Positions 1 to 9,511 are shown, numbered from the stretch's first letter. The stretch is 64,000 nucleotides of DNA from Desulfocarbo indianensis (GCA_001184205.1 LBMP01000001.1:1082001-1146000); one strand, 5' to 3'. Made by a program: numbers and translations. The notes: generated from the sequence alone by a model not told the origin.

Positions 1-934
1 AGGTGACCGTGAGCTTGCCGCCGTGCTCCATGGCGTCCATGGCGTTTTCCAGAATGTTGTGCAGGGCCGTGGCCAAGAGGTTGGGGTCCACCTGGGCCTC
101 CAGCCGCCCCTCCGGGCTTATGCAAAGATTGCATTGGATGCCGTGCTCGCGGCAGCGCGGCTGGTGGTGCGACATGATCTCCCGCAGCCAGTCGGCCATG
201 TCCACCGGCCGGCGGTTGGGCCGCGGCACGTAGGCGTAGGCCCGCACCTGGGAGACCACCTGCTCCAGGCGGCTGGTGGATTCCAGGATGCGCCGCATGT
301 AGCCGGCCAATTGCGCATCGTCCTCGTGCATCTTCAAGAGCCGGGCGGCCAGGCCGCCGATGGCGGTCACCGGATTGCGCACCGCGTGGGCCACGGCCCT
401 GGCGATGCGGTCCAGGCTTTCGTTTTTTTCCTCGTACAGCCTTAAGGATTGGGCCAGGAGGCGGCGTTCGCGCCGGTGCAGGTGATCCAGTTCGGTAACG
501 TCCTTGAACAGGGAGACCAGGCCCACGGTTTCCTCGCCGTCGCGGATGAGGCTGGTGGTGGCCAGAAGCTCGCGGCGGCGGCCGTTGGGGGTGCGGTAGC
601 CCACCTGGCGGTTGGAAAGCGGCTGGCGGGTCTGGATCACCTCGATGGCGATCTGATTGAAATCCATGTTTTGGGGGTCGTCGAAGAACAGCTCGGCCCA
701 CCCCTTGCCCAGCATGTCCTCGGCGGCGAAACCCAGTATCTCGCACAGGGCCTGGTTGACCAGGACTATTTCGCCGCTGGGCGAAACCACCATCACCCCG
801 TCGCTCATGGCCTGGAAGATGTTTTCCATGACAAAGCGATGGGGCAGCGGCGTCTCCCGGAGGGATTGGTCTGGGGCGGAAGCGGGTGAATCTGATGCCG
901 GGGCGTTTTTAATGTTTTCTTCGGCCTTGTTCAC
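1..934 (-). CDS. PAS-domain sensor histidine kinase, C-terminus cut off by the window edge
   Basis: About 311 residues are visible from a GTG start; the rest of the ATPase domain lies left of the window. A PAS domain (roughly residues 30-150, containing NQALCEILGF) is followed by a HisKA dimerisation helix with the phospho-acceptor motif AVAHAVRNPVTAIGG, and then the N-box LHNILENAMDAM of the HATPase domain. It should be a cytoplasmic two-component kinase: there is no transmembrane stretch or signal peptide, so the signal is probably sensed by the PAS domain. The H-box reads HAVRNP rather than the common HEIRNP, a tolerated variant. The GTG start is inferred, because the nearest ATG upstream meets a stop at once. 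No partner regulator is adjacent within the window. Confidence 0.85.
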   Translation of the reverse strand, partial: MNKAEENIKNAPASDSPASAPDQSLRETPLPHRFVMENIFQAMSDGVMVVSPSGEIVLVNQALCEILGFAAEDMLGKGWAELFFDDPQNMDFNQIAIEVIQTRQPLSNRQVGYRTPNGRRRELLATTSLIRDGEETVGLVSLFKDVTELDHLHRRERRLLAQSLRLYEEKNESLDRIARAVAHAVRNPVTAIGGLAARLLKMHEDDAQLAGYMRRILESTSRLEQVVSQVRAYAYVPRPNRRPVDMADWLREIMSHHQPRCREHGIQCNLCISPEGRLEAQVDPNLLATALHNILENAMDAMEHGGKLTVT

Positions 935-1102
935 AACGCCATCCCACAAAGGTTCAACTTAGCCTAATCCATTGCCGGCCCTGGCGCAACGGTGTAGATG
1001 GCAGGCGACTGAGCGGGCGGGGGGCTTTAATCTCCTGGCAATGAATCTGATTCACCTATAAATTGGTAGCCATCGGCTTTGCATCATCAGGGAGAATTAT
1101 AC

Positions 1103-1432
1103 ATGGCGCTTACGGTTAATCAGATATTCGAGGGCATGCCCCAAGCCTTTCGTCCCGAAATGGCCGGCGGCGACAGCCTAGTGATTCAGTACCACATAAC
1201 CGGCGACGAATCCGGAGACTGGAACGTGTGCATAGCCGACGGCAAGTGCGCCGTCAATAAAGGGGTGCACGAAAACCCCACGGTGAGCCTGACCATGAAA
1301 GACAAGACCTGGGTGAGAATGGCCAGCGGCGAGCTTTCCGGGGTCAAGGCCTTCATGACCGGCAAGCTTAAGCTGAAAGGCGACATGATGGCCGCCCAAA
1401 AGCTGGGCAGCTACTTCAAGCCGGCGGGATAG
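1103..1432 (+). CDS. SCP2 sterol-binding domain protein
   Basis: A 109-residue protein made of one SCP2 (sterol carrier protein 2) fold. The family binds hydrophobic ligands such as acyl-CoA or lipids in a cytoplasmic cavity; the bacterial ligand is generally unknown. The family pattern is visible: IQYHITGDESGDWNV, then NPTVSLTMKDKTWVRMASGE, and the C-terminal GKLKLKGDMMAAQKLGSYF. The ATG at 1103 is chosen because GGGAGA lies seven bases upstream; an in-frame upstream start lacks a site. The gene is monocistronic, ending at a clear hairpin terminator that abuts the convergent RND gene. Confidence 0.88.
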   Translation: MALTVNQIFEGMPQAFRPEMAGGDSLVIQYHITGDESGDWNVCIADGKCAVNKGVHENPTVSLTMKDKTWVRMASGELSGVKAFMTGKLKLKGDMMAAQKLGSYFKPAG

Positions 1433-1469
1433 TCTCGCACAAGGCTTTGCCGGGATCGACATGCCAACG

Positions 1470-1506
1470 GGCTCCCCCGCGGCCGCCGCCGCAAGGGAGC
1501 CTTTTT
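1470..1506 (+). terminator. Rho-independent terminator after the SCP2 gene
   Basis: GGCTCCC and GGGAGCC form a stem around a GC-rich loop and are followed directly by TTTTT. It ends one base before the stop codon of the convergent RND transporter gene. Confidence 0.8.
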
Positions 1507-4500
1507 CTAGGCGGGGGCCTTTTCCGCCCGCGCGGCCCGGCGCCGCCCGCGCCAATCGCTGAGTCTCCCCAAAAGCTCCCACTGCACCGGCACCAGGAGC
1601 ACCGTGAGGAAGGTGGCGGTGCAGAGCCCGGTGACGAAGGTGGAGGCCATGGTGCCCCACACCACGGAGTAATAGGGGATGCCCAGGGCCATGGGCAGCA
1701 GCCCCAGGGTGGTGGTCAAGGTGGTGAGCAGGATGGGCCGCAGGCGGATCTGCACGGCCTGGCGTATGGCCAGGCCGCGGTCGCCCACTATCTCGTAGCG
1801 CTTGTTGAGGAAATCCACCAGCACCAGGGCGTCGTTGACCACCACGCCGGTCAGGCCCACGGTGGCGATGAAGCTGTTGATGGTGAACAGGCTCTGGGTG
1901 ATGATCTTGCCGAAGATCACCCCGATCACGGCGAACATCACGGTGCTCAGGATGATCACCGGGTGGGTGTAGGAGCCGAACTGGGTGGCCAGGATCAGAT
2001 ACATGATCATCACCGCCACCACGAAGGCGTAGCCCAGGGAGGTGAAGGACTTGCGGGTGGTCTCGAACTCGCCGGCGAAGGAAAGGGTGGCGCCGGGATG
2101 CTTGGCGGCCACCCGCCGGTAGAAGCGGTTCACCCGCTCCACCACCGCCGGCAGGGAAAGGTCCGAGCCTTCCTTGAGGTTGCCGGTGATGGTCATGGCC
2201 CGGTTGCCCTGGAAACGGTCCAATTGGCCGCTGTCGGCGTATACCGCGATCTGGGCCAGGTCGCCCAGGCGCACCGGCCCGCTGGGATGCTCCAACAGGG
2301 GCACGGTCAGGGCGTCGGCCGGCTCCCGCATGGCGGCGGGGTCGAGCTTCAGCTTGAGGTCCACCTCCTCGTCCACCAGGCGGTACTTGCCCAGGTAGCG
2401 GCCGCTCATCACCGCCGAGGAAAGGCCCACCACCTGGCCGGGCGTGGCCCCGTATTCTGCGGCGCGCTCCGGCAGCACCTTGAAGCTGAGCACCCGGTTG
2501 GGTATGCCCTTGCCGTCGTCCAGATCCGCCAGGCCCTCCTTGAAATCCTTTTGCTCATGCAGGAAGCGCCACACCTCCTGGGTGAGGCTGGCCACCGAAT
2601 CGGGATTGGGCCCCACCACCCGGATGTTCAGGTCCTTGCCCGCCGGCGGCCCGCCCAATTCGGGCCGCATCTTTATGGTCACCCCGTTGCGGGCGAAACG
2701 CCCGGTGATGCGCCGGCGCATCCAGTCCAGGTGCCGCTGCGGGTCGTTGGATGGATTCTCCGCGAATTCCCGGTCGTCGCGGGCCGGCAGAGTCACCGCC
2801 ACGTGGCCCACGTTGAAGCCGAAGATGGGCTCGTAATCCTCGCTGGGGTAGAACCCGGCGTAGCCTTGGGCGCTTTCGGCCATGCCCGGCCCGTCGGCCA
2901 TTATGAACTTTTCGATATCCTGCAAAATTAGGTGGGTCTTTTCGATGGGCGTGCCCACCGGGCTTTCCACCATCACGTAATAGAGCTCGTATTCGTCGGG
3001 GAAGAACTTGACCTTGATCAGGGGAATCTGGCCGGTGAAGCTCGCCACGGCGATGAAAAGGGCGCTGAGGAAGGCGGCGGCCAGGGCCCCCAGGGAAAGG
3101 CCCTTGTGGCGCAGGCACCACCTCAGGCCGCCCCAGGTGAAGCGGCGGATAAGGGACATGACCCGGTTCTCGCCGCTGAAATCCTCGTTTTCGGCGTCGA
3201 ATTTGCTCTGGCCCTTCCTGGGGCCCCAGTCGCGGTAATGCAGGGGCAGGATGAAGATGCATTCGAACAGGCTGGCTATGATGGCGAAGGTGACCGCCTT
3301 GGGCACCAGGGCGAAAAATTCGCCGGTGGAGCCGGTCATGATGAGCATGGGCAGGAAGGCGGCCACGGTGGTGGCGGTGGCCGCCACCACGGGCAACGCC
3401 ACCTCGCTGGTGCCGTCCACGATGGCCTGGGTCAGGGGCTCGTTCTCCTGGACGTGGCGGTAGATGTTTTCCACCACCACGATGGCGTCGTCCACGATGA
3501 TGCCGCTCACCAGGACGAAGCTGAACAGGGTGATCTCGTTCAGCGAGTTGCCGGTGATCCACATGAAGACCATGGTGAAGAGAAAGGAGAAGGGAATGCC
3601 CAGGGTGGTGATCACCGCGTTGCGCATGCCCATGAAATACCAGATCACCAGGCAGACCAGAAAAATGCCCAGGAGCATGTTGCTGCCCAGGGTGCGCATG
3701 GATTCGTTGATGAAAACCGTGCTGTCGCGGGTGAGCACCAGCTTCACGCCCTCCTGGGCGATCTTGTCCTTGAACCTGGCCAGCACCCGGTTAACTTCCT
3801 CGGCGATGTCCAGGGCGTTGCCGCTCTTGGCCTTGATGACCTGCAGGGCCACGCAGTCCTGGCCGTTGACCGAAGACAGGATCACGGGGTCGCGATAGGT
3901 GAGGAAGGCGTCGGCGGTTAGATCCGCCATGCGCACGAAGGAGCCGTCGGCGTCGGTGCGCACGATGGTTTGCATCACCTGGGCCCGGCTGCGGAAGCGC
4001 TCGTCGGCCTGGATCACGAACTCGCCGCCCGGCGAGGTGAAGTCGCCGGCCGGGATGATGACGTTGGCGCCTTGCAGGGCCTGGCCCGCCTGGTCGAAGG
4101 TGATGCCGTAGGCGATGAGCTTCTTGGGGTCCAGGAGCACGTGGAACTCGTTGACCTGCTCGCCCTGCAGCTCCACTTCCTTGACGCCGGGTATCTGGCG
4201 CAGGGCGATTTTCATTTCCTTGGCCATGAGCGCGAGCGCCCGGTTGGAGCGGTCGCCCACCAGGTTCACGCTGACCACCGGCAGCCAGTCGTCCACGTCC
4301 AGGAAATTGAACTTGGGCGGGTCCACCTCGGGCGGCAGCTCGTCCAGGATGGCCAGCACCTTGAAGCGCAGCTCGTCGAAGCCCTTTTTATAGTCCACGT
4401 CGTCGAGGAACTTGACCACCACGCTGGAGCGCTGGCGGTAGGACGAGGCGCGGATGAATTCCACGTTTTCCAGGTCGTCCAGGGCCTCTTCGATCTCGTT

Positions 4501-4695
4501 GGTGACCAGGGCTTCCACTTCCTCGGGCGAGGCGCCGGGGAAGAAGGTCTCTATGTAGACCTTGCCCATGGACACGTTGGGATAGCGGTCCACCGGCACG
4601 CTGATGAGGCTGAAGGCGCCCACCATCATGAAGATGATGAACACCAGGTTCACCAGTACGGTGCGGTGCAGAACGAAGCGGACCAGGGAACGCAT
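1507..4695 (-). CDS. RND efflux pump, inner-membrane transporter (AcrB/HAE-1 type)
   Basis: A full-length 1062-residue RND permease. The N-terminal helix (VLVNLVFIIFMMVGAF) precedes a periplasmic porter domain. The proton-relay motif GIIVDDAIVVVENI sits near residue 400 in TM4, and the duplicated second half has the matching VGLTGVVVNDALVLVDF. Such proteins form trimers that use the proton gradient to expel drugs, detergents or metals through a tripartite complex. The gene starts 12 bases after the fusion-protein gene, so the two form an operon. No outer-membrane TolC-like gene is present, so it must be supplied elsewhere. The substrate cannot be read from sequence; the motif is of the multidrug rather than the heavy-metal subclass. 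Confidence 0.93.
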   Translation of the reverse strand: MRSLVRFVLHRTVLVNLVFIIFMMVGAFSLISVPVDRYPNVSMGKVYIETFFPGASPEEVEALVTNEIEEALDDLENVEFIRASSYRQRSSVVVKFLDDVDYKKGFDELRFKVLAILDELPPEVDPPKFNFLDVDDWLPVVSVNLVGDRSNRALALMAKEMKIALRQIPGVKEVELQGEQVNEFHVLLDPKKLIAYGITFDQAGQALQGANVIIPAGDFTSPGGEFVIQADERFRSRAQVMQTIVRTDADGSFVRMADLTADAFLTYRDPVILSSVNGQDCVALQVIKAKSGNALDIAEEVNRVLARFKDKIAQEGVKLVLTRDSTVFINESMRTLGSNMLLGIFLVCLVIWYFMGMRNAVITTLGIPFSFLFTMVFMWITGNSLNEITLFSFVLVSGIIVDDAIVVVENIYRHVQENEPLTQAIVDGTSEVALPVVAATATTVAAFLPMLIMTGSTGEFFALVPKAVTFAIIASLFECIFILPLHYRDWGPRKGQSKFDAENEDFSGENRVMSLIRRFTWGGLRWCLRHKGLSLGALAAAFLSALFIAVASFTGQIPLIKVKFFPDEYELYYVMVESPVGTPIEKTHLILQDIEKFIMADGPGMAESAQGYAGFYPSEDYEPIFGFNVGHVAVTLPARDDREFAENPSNDPQRHLDWMRRRITGRFARNGVTIKMRPELGGPPAGKDLNIRVVGPNPDSVASLTQEVWRFLHEQKDFKEGLADLDDGKGIPNRVLSFKVLPERAAEYGATPGQVVGLSSAVMSGRYLGKYRLVDEEVDLKLKLDPAAMREPADALTVPLLEHPSGPVRLGDLAQIAVYADSGQLDRFQGNRAMTITGNLKEGSDLSLPAVVERVNRFYRRVAAKHPGATLSFAGEFETTRKSFTSLGYAFVVAVMIMYLILATQFGSYTHPVIILSTVMFAVIGVIFGKIITQSLFTINSFIATVGLTGVVVNDALVLVDFLNKRYEIVGDRGLAIRQAVQIRLRPILLTTLTTTLGLLPMALGIPYYSVVWGTMASTFVTGLCTATFLTVLLVPVQWELLGRLSDWRGRRRAARAEKAPA

Positions 4696-4707
4696 GGCTG
4701 AGTTACC

Positions 4708-5751
4708 TTAGGGAGCGGTCAATTGAAATTGTTGGCCCGGCCTTATCTCGGGCGAGGCCACCCTGAGGGTGTCGTTTTCCGGGCCGGGCCCCAGCACCAT
4801 GACCTTCACTTGCGAGCCGTCGGGCCTGAGCAGCCAGGTCTCCTGATAGCGCACCTTCACCGCCGAGGCCGGCACCAGCACCGCGCCGGAGGGGTCGGGC
4901 ATGTTGAGCACCAGTTCGGCCCGGAGCCCGCCCCGTTTATGGTTCAAGCCGTCCTCGATGGCCAGATCCAGGTTGATCTTGCGGGTGGCCGGATCAAAGG
5001 CCGGGCTCACCCGGTAAACGCGGGCGGAGACCTTTTGCCCCGCCGCGGGCAGGTGCAAGACGATATCCCCCCCGTTGCGCAGGGCCGCGTACTCCTCGCT
5101 GGTGAGCGCGAGAGGCACCAGCAGGGTGCGGAAATCGCCCGCGCGGCCCACCTCGGCGCCGGAGCCCACCCACTGGCCCGGCTCCACCGAGCGCTCCATG
5201 ACCTGCCAGCCCTGGGGGGCCCTGATCTGATGGCGGGCCAGGCGCTCACGCAGGGTTTTCTCCTGGATTTGCAGGCCGCGCAGTTGCAGGCGCGCCTGGT
5301 CGAACTCCTGCTCCTCGCCGTCCAGCTTGGCCTGGGCCTGGCTTTTCTTGGCCACCAGGGTGCGGGTGCGCTGGAGGTCCTTTTCCAGATAGCCCAGGCG
5401 GCTTTTCAGGCGGGCCTGCTCCACCAGGTTGGTTTCCAGCTCCAGCTTGGTGAAGGTGGCGTCCAGGCGGGCGAACACGCCGTCTTCGCCGATGGTCTGG
5501 CCCACGTCAGCTTCCACCTTCAGGCAGCGGCCGGCCACCTCGCTTATGAGCTTCATCTCCGCCCGCGCCCTGGTGAAGCCGGTGAGGGTGGCCGCCTGGG
5601 CCGCGGGCTTGGCCTCGGTCAGGCGGGGCTTGGCCGCCGCCGGGGAAGCGGGTTCCGCGGCCCGCGGCGGGGGGGCGGCCTGCTCGGCCAGGGCCGGCGC
5701 GGCGGCTGCCAACAGCGCGCACAGGGCTATGGCGGGTAATTGCCAAGTCAT
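4708..5751 (-). CDS. RND efflux periplasmic adaptor (membrane fusion protein)
   Basis: A 347-residue adaptor linking the RND pump to an outer-membrane channel. A signal peptide (LPAIALCALLAAAAPALA) is followed by an Ala/Pro-rich linker and a split lipoyl domain (EADVGQTIGEDGVFARLDAT and HQIRAPQGWQVMERSVEPGQWV). These flank an alpha-helical hairpin rich in Glu, Lys and Leu (about residues 110-170), followed by beta-barrel and membrane-proximal domains. That is the HlyD/AcrA order. Unlike AcrA, no lipobox cysteine is visible, so it is probably soluble or held by the signal anchor. It is first in the operon, with the pump gene following after 12 bases. Confidence 0.9.
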   Translation of the reverse strand: MTWQLPAIALCALLAAAAPALAEQAAPPPRAAEPASPAAAKPRLTEAKPAAQAATLTGFTRARAEMKLISEVAGRCLKVEADVGQTIGEDGVFARLDATFTKLELETNLVEQARLKSRLGYLEKDLQRTRTLVAKKSQAQAKLDGEEQEFDQARLQLRGLQIQEKTLRERLARHQIRAPQGWQVMERSVEPGQWVGSGAEVGRAGDFRTLLVPLALTSEEYAALRNGGDIVLHLPAAGQKVSARVYRVSPAFDPATRKINLDLAIEDGLNHKRGGLRAELVLNMPDPSGAVLVPASAVKVRYQETWLLRPDGSQVKVMVLGPGPENDTLRVASPEIRPGQQFQLTAP

Positions 5752-5908
5752 GATTCAATTCCATGGTTTTGTGGGTGATTGGCGCGCCGCAAATCATAAC
5801 CTCTTGCGATCACAGGCGCAAGTATGAGTTGGGTTGCATTTCGGTTTCAAAAAGCCGGCTTTGGGCCGCCAAAGGGGCCGGACGGGGGAGACCCGGCGGA
5901 TATTTTGT

Positions 5909-7024
5909 CTAAGACTCTTGGCGGTAGCGGCTGCCCGCCGCACGGTGCAAGGGGCTGACCTGCTCGTCCTGATACTTGCCGTGGATGTCCAGGATATCGT
6001 CGAAGACGTCCAAAAACGCATCCAGGACCAGGGGATCGAAATGGCGGCCCCGGCCCTCCTTCATGATTTCGAGGGATTTTTCCACGGTGAAGGGCTCTTT
6101 GTAGGGCCGGCGCGAAACCAGGGCGTCGAACACGTCGGCCACGGCCACGATGCGGCCCACCAGGGGGATATTCTTGCCCTTGAGCCCGCGGGGATAGCCG
6201 GAGCCGTCCCATTTTTCATGGTGGGCGAGGGCGATCACCTCGCCGAGGCGCAGAAACGGCGAATGCGCCGCGGAAAGGATGGCGGAGCCGATGATGGTGT
6301 GGGTTTTCATCACCGCCCACTCGTCGGGCTCCAAGGGGCCGGGTTTCAGCAGGATGTGATCGGGGATGCCGATCTTGCCCACGTCGTGCATGGGCGCGGC
6401 GTACAAAATGGCCTCGGCGGTTTTTTCGCCCAGCTCCAGTTTGCGGGCCAGGCGCGCCGAGTAGTTGCTCATGCGGGTGATGTGGCTGCCGGTGTCCTCG
6501 TCGCGGTATTCGGCCGCCCGGGAGAGACGGAAGATGGTGTCCAGGGAGGCGTTGCGCACCATGGCCAGGGCGTTGGCCAGTTCCTGGGTGCGGGCGTTCA
6601 CCTCCGCTTCCAGCTCGCGCTGATAATTGAGCAGGTGGTCGTGGTAGGCCTTGACCTTCAACAATGAGCGCACCCTGGCCCGCAGCTCGCTTTTGTCCAC
6701 CGGCTTGGTGAGGAAATCGTCGGCGCCGGCCTCCAGGGCGGCCACCCGGTCGTCGATCTCCTTGAGGGCCGTGACGATGACCACCGGCGTATCGCGGTAG
6801 TTTTCATGGCTTTTCAAGCGGCGGGTCACTTCGAAGCCGTCCATGCGCGGCATCATGACGTCCATGAGCACCAGGTCCGGCATCAGCTGGGGCATCATCT
6901 CCAGGCACTGGAATCCGTCCTCGGCCACCGCCACTTCGTAACCCAAGGGCTTGAGCAAGGCCTCCAGCACCTTCCGGTTGATCGGCTCGTCGTCCACCAC
7001 CAAGATTTTAGCAGGCTCATTCAT
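5909..7024 (-). CDS. Response regulator with HD-GYP c-di-GMP phosphodiesterase output
   Basis: A 371-residue RpfG-type protein. An N-terminal receiver domain (residues 1-125) has ILVVDDEP, the phospho-acceptor in LVLMDVMMP, and the conserved Thr and Lys (IVTALK, FLTKPVD). A short coiled linker leads to an HD-GYP domain with HDVGKIGIPD near residue 215 and HHEKWDGSGYP near 270, which are the metal-binding and GYP signatures. HD-GYP proteins hydrolyse cyclic di-GMP, so phosphorylation would be expected to lower c-di-GMP and favour motility over biofilm. All signature residues are intact. It is monocistronic with no adjacent kinase, divergent from the dsrE-like gene. Confidence 0.93.
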   Translation of the reverse strand: MNEPAKILVVDDEPINRKVLEALLKPLGYEVAVAEDGFQCLEMMPQLMPDLVLMDVMMPRMDGFEVTRRLKSHENYRDTPVVIVTALKEIDDRVAALEAGADDFLTKPVDKSELRARVRSLLKVKAYHDHLLNYQRELEAEVNARTQELANALAMVRNASLDTIFRLSRAAEYRDEDTGSHITRMSNYSARLARKLELGEKTAEAILYAAPMHDVGKIGIPDHILLKPGPLEPDEWAVMKTHTIIGSAILSAAHSPFLRLGEVIALAHHEKWDGSGYPRGLKGKNIPLVGRIVAVADVFDALVSRRPYKEPFTVEKSLEIMKEGRGRHFDPLVLDAFLDVFDDILDIHGKYQDEQVSPLHRAAGSRYRQES

Positions 7025-7208
7025 GCGCGGCTTCGTTTTCAGAAGGAGTTTTAATTATCGAATAAATTATAACCTAAATGATCGCTTTGCCACCCTTTAG
7101 CCGTGGGTTTCAACGATCGGCCGTAAAACCGCCGGGTTACCCTTTGCGGCCGCCGCTTGGCCATCGGATTTGCGGGGAGCGGCCGCCTTTACGCAACGCT
7201 TAGCATGA

Positions 7209-7224
7209 CGTTAACCTGTTAACG
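7209..7224. promoter_or_regulatory. Perfect 16-bp palindrome CGTTAAC-CT-GTTAACG, candidate operator
   Basis: Seven-base inverted arms separated by CT lie in the 367-base divergent gap between the HD-GYP regulator and the dsrE-like gene. Position and symmetry suit a dimeric repressor or activator. No bound protein is known, and the motif was seen only once. Confidence 0.3.
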
Positions 7225-7391
7225 CCAATGATAATCCCCATTCAAAATCATGCCAAAAAACATCATTAAAAACAAGTGATTAAGAAACATCACCGTTGAG
7301 AAGGGATTAGGCACGGCCATTGCATTTGTAGGTGGCCAAGCCGGCGGGGACTGGCGTCGGTTCAACAAAAAAGCGATCCAAGGAGGCTGTC

Positions 7392-7754
7392 ATGCAAAAG
7401 ATGCTTTTCGTTATTTCCAAGGGATTCGAGAAGTCTGGCGGGGCCACCCGCTCGGTGCAGTTGGCATCCATCGCCGCCGAGAGCGGCTCCCAGGTGGAGG
7501 TGTTTCTCATTGACGACGCCATCCACTGGGCCCAATTGGGCATGGCCGAGGGCATCCGCTCCTCCACCGGCGAGCACATGAAGGACCTCTTGGACAAGCT
7601 GATGGAGGCGGGTTCTCCCATCTACGTCTGCAAGGCCTGCGCTGACAAGCGCCTGGTGAGCCCGGACGACCTGATCAACGGAGCGGTCATCGAAGGCGCG
7701 CCCGGCCTGGTGGCCAAGATGACCGACCCCCAGTACAAGGTTTTCACCTTTTAG
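7392..7754 (+). CDS. DsrE/DsrF-like sulfurtransferase-type protein
   Basis: A 120-residue cytoplasmic protein of the DsrE/DrsE fold. Family features are the N-terminal MLFVISKGFEKSGGATRSVQLASIAAE, a mid-protein VEVFLIDDAI strand, a helix with ELM-type spacing, and a cysteine pair in YVCKACADKR that could carry a persulfide. Family members move sulfur in tRNA thiolation or dissimilatory sulfur metabolism; small stand-alone versions are of unproven function. The start has an ideal AAGGAGG five bases upstream. A permease gene follows after 14 bases, so the pair is probably co-transcribed. Confidence 0.8.
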   Translation: MQKMLFVISKGFEKSGGATRSVQLASIAAESGSQVEVFLIDDAIHWAQLGMAEGIRSSTGEHMKDLLDKLMEAGSPIYVCKACADKRLVSPDDLINGAVIEGAPGLVAKMTDPQYKVFTF

Positions 7755-7768
7755 GCAAGGTAAAAGGC

Positions 7769-8758
7769 ATGTTCGCGCTGTTGGCCAAAATCAGCCGCAA
7801 TCTGGTGACCGCCATCCCCGTCATGATGCTGGCCGGCTTCCTGTATGGCTGGCTGGGCCAGGCCGGCTGGCTGCGGGAACTCATAATCCCCTTCACCTTT
7901 CTCATGGTTTACCCCATGATGGTGACGCTCAAGATCAAAAAGGTTTTGGAAGGCGGCGACCTGAAGGCCCAGGTGCTCACCCAGCTCATCAATTTCGGGC
8001 TGATACCATTCGTGGCCTTCGCCCTGGGGCGCGCTTTTTTCCCGGATCAGCCCTATTTGGCCCTGGGCCTGCTCCTGGCCGGCCTGGTGCCCACCAGCGG
8101 CATGACCATCTCCTGGACCGGCTTTGCCGGCGGCAACCTGGCGGCGGCGGTGAAGATGACCGTGGTGGGCCTCACCCTGGGCTCCCTGGCCACGCCCTTT
8201 TACGTGAAATATCTCATGGGCGCCGAGCTGGAGGTGAACCTGGCGGCGGTGATGCGCCAGATCGGGCTGATCGTGTTTTTGCCCATGGTTGCCGGCTTCG
8301 CCACCCAAAGGCTTTTGGTGAGGCGCTTCGGCGAGCAAGGCTTTCAAAAAACCTGGGCCCCGCGCTTCCCCGGCCTTTCCACCCTGGGGGTCTTGGGCAT
8401 CGTGTTCATCGCCATGGCCTTGAAGGCCCCCTCCCTGGCCGGCGATCCCCAACTGCTGGTCTACCTGCTGGCGCCCCTGGCCTTGCTCTATGCGCTCAAC
8501 TACGCCCTGGGCACGGCGGTGGCCAAGTTGGCCCTTCCCCGCGGCGACGGCATCGCCCTGGTCTACGGCACCGTGATGCGCAACCTCTCCATCGCCCTGG
8601 CCGTGGCCATGGGGGCCTTTGGCGCGGCCGGCTCCGAGGCCGCCCTGGTAATCTGCGTGGCCTATATCCTCCAGGTGCAGTCGGCCGCCTGGTACGTGCG
8701 TTTTTCCGACCGGGTTTTCGGCCCGGCTTCGGCCGAAGCCCCGGCCGCGGCCCATTGA
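7769..8758 (+). CDS. BASS-family permease, resembling ACR3 arsenite exporters
   Basis: A 329-residue integral membrane protein with about ten hydrophobic helices. It belongs to the bile acid:sodium symporter superfamily, and its order of motifs resembles ACR3 (MVYPMMVTLKIKKV, then a long TM with GLLLAGLVPTSGMTISWTG, then ALKAPSLAG). The ACR3 cysteine expected in the conserved Pro-Cys segment is replaced here (PTSG), so arsenite transport is doubtful and another anion or organic acid is possible. It is coupled to the upstream dsrE-like gene. An ArsC-like gene exists 3 kb away but in a separate transcription unit. Confidence 0.75.
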   Translation: MFALLAKISRNLVTAIPVMMLAGFLYGWLGQAGWLRELIIPFTFLMVYPMMVTLKIKKVLEGGDLKAQVLTQLINFGLIPFVAFALGRAFFPDQPYLALGLLLAGLVPTSGMTISWTGFAGGNLAAAVKMTVVGLTLGSLATPFYVKYLMGAELEVNLAAVMRQIGLIVFLPMVAGFATQRLLVRRFGEQGFQKTWAPRFPGLSTLGVLGIVFIAMALKAPSLAGDPQLLVYLLAPLALLYALNYALGTAVAKLALPRGDGIALVYGTVMRNLSIALAVAMGAFGAAGSEAALVICVAYILQVQSAAWYVRFSDRVFGPASAEAPAAAH

Positions 8759-8914
8759 TTTCTTCCTCCGTGGGCGCCGGCGGGTAATAGCCAGACTCTC
8801 ACCACCGCCCGCCGGCGTCCTTCCCGTAAAACCAGGGCCGAGGCGCGCCCGCGCCCTCATGGCCGGGCCCCCCTCTGGGGGAGCGCCGGCCTTGCAACGC
8901 GCGGGCCGGGCTAC

Positions 8915-9511
8915 CTAAGCCTGGCTCAGGGCCTCCAGGAAGAATTCGCAGGCCAGGGAGGCCAGGATCAAGCCGCTCAGGCGCACCATGATCTTCTCCC
9001 CGGTATTGCCCAGAATGCGGTGCATGGCGTGGGCGCAAAGGAGGATGAGCAGGGTCAGGGCCAGCACGGCCAGCATCACCAGGCCGGTCAGGGCCTGCTC
9101 CAGTATGGGATGGCGGGCGTTTTCCGTGGCCAGGATTATGGCCAGGATGGAGCCGGGGCTGGCCAGGGAGGGGATCGCCAGGGGGAATACCGCGATTTCG
9201 TGAATCCGCTCCACCGGCTGGTCAGCCTCGTGGGAGGGCATGAAAAACATCTGCAGGCCGAAAAGAAAGAGGACAATGGAGCCGGCGATTTGAAAGGCGA
9301 CGAGCCGGACCCCGATCATTTCCAGAAAAAGCTGGCCGAAGATCAGGAAAATCACCAGGATGACCGTGGCGTACAGCACCGCCTTGAGAGCGATGAGCTG
9401 GCGCGCCTTGCGGTCCAGTTTGCCGGTGAGCCCCAAAAAGAGGATAAGGGTGCTGAAAGGGTCGATGGTGGCGAAAAGCAGCCAAAAATCGCTCAGCATA
9501 TTGGCCAGCAT
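8915..9511 (-). CDS. MarC-family integral membrane protein
   Basis: A 198-residue protein with six predicted membrane helices and the MarC/UPF0056 pattern: FATIDPFSTLILFLGLTG near the N-terminus, FQIAGSIVLFLFGLQMFF, and FPLAIPSLASPGSILAII in the middle. MarC was once thought to be a multidrug resistance protein, but its function is not established. It is monocistronic. A second in-frame ATG lies four codons downstream; the first has AGGG four bases upstream and is preferred. Confidence 0.88.
   Translation of the reverse strand: MLANMLSDFWLLFATIDPFSTLILFLGLTGKLDRKARQLIALKAVLYATVILVIFLIFGQLFLEMIGVRLVAFQIAGSIVLFLFGLQMFFMPSHEADQPVERIHEIAVFPLAIPSLASPGSILAIILATENARHPILEQALTGLVMLAVLALTLLILLCAHAMHRILGNTGEKIMVRLSGLILASLACEFFLEALSQA

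Noticed and set aside
1447-4701. Long plus-strand open frames over the RND pump
   Set aside because: They are antisense shadows in GC-rich DNA with Gly/His/Ala-rich products and no families. The same holds for 9682-11604 and other long antisense frames.
7769-8758. Confident ACR3 arsenite exporter
   Set aside because: The conserved cysteine of ACR3 is missing, so only the superfamily is called.
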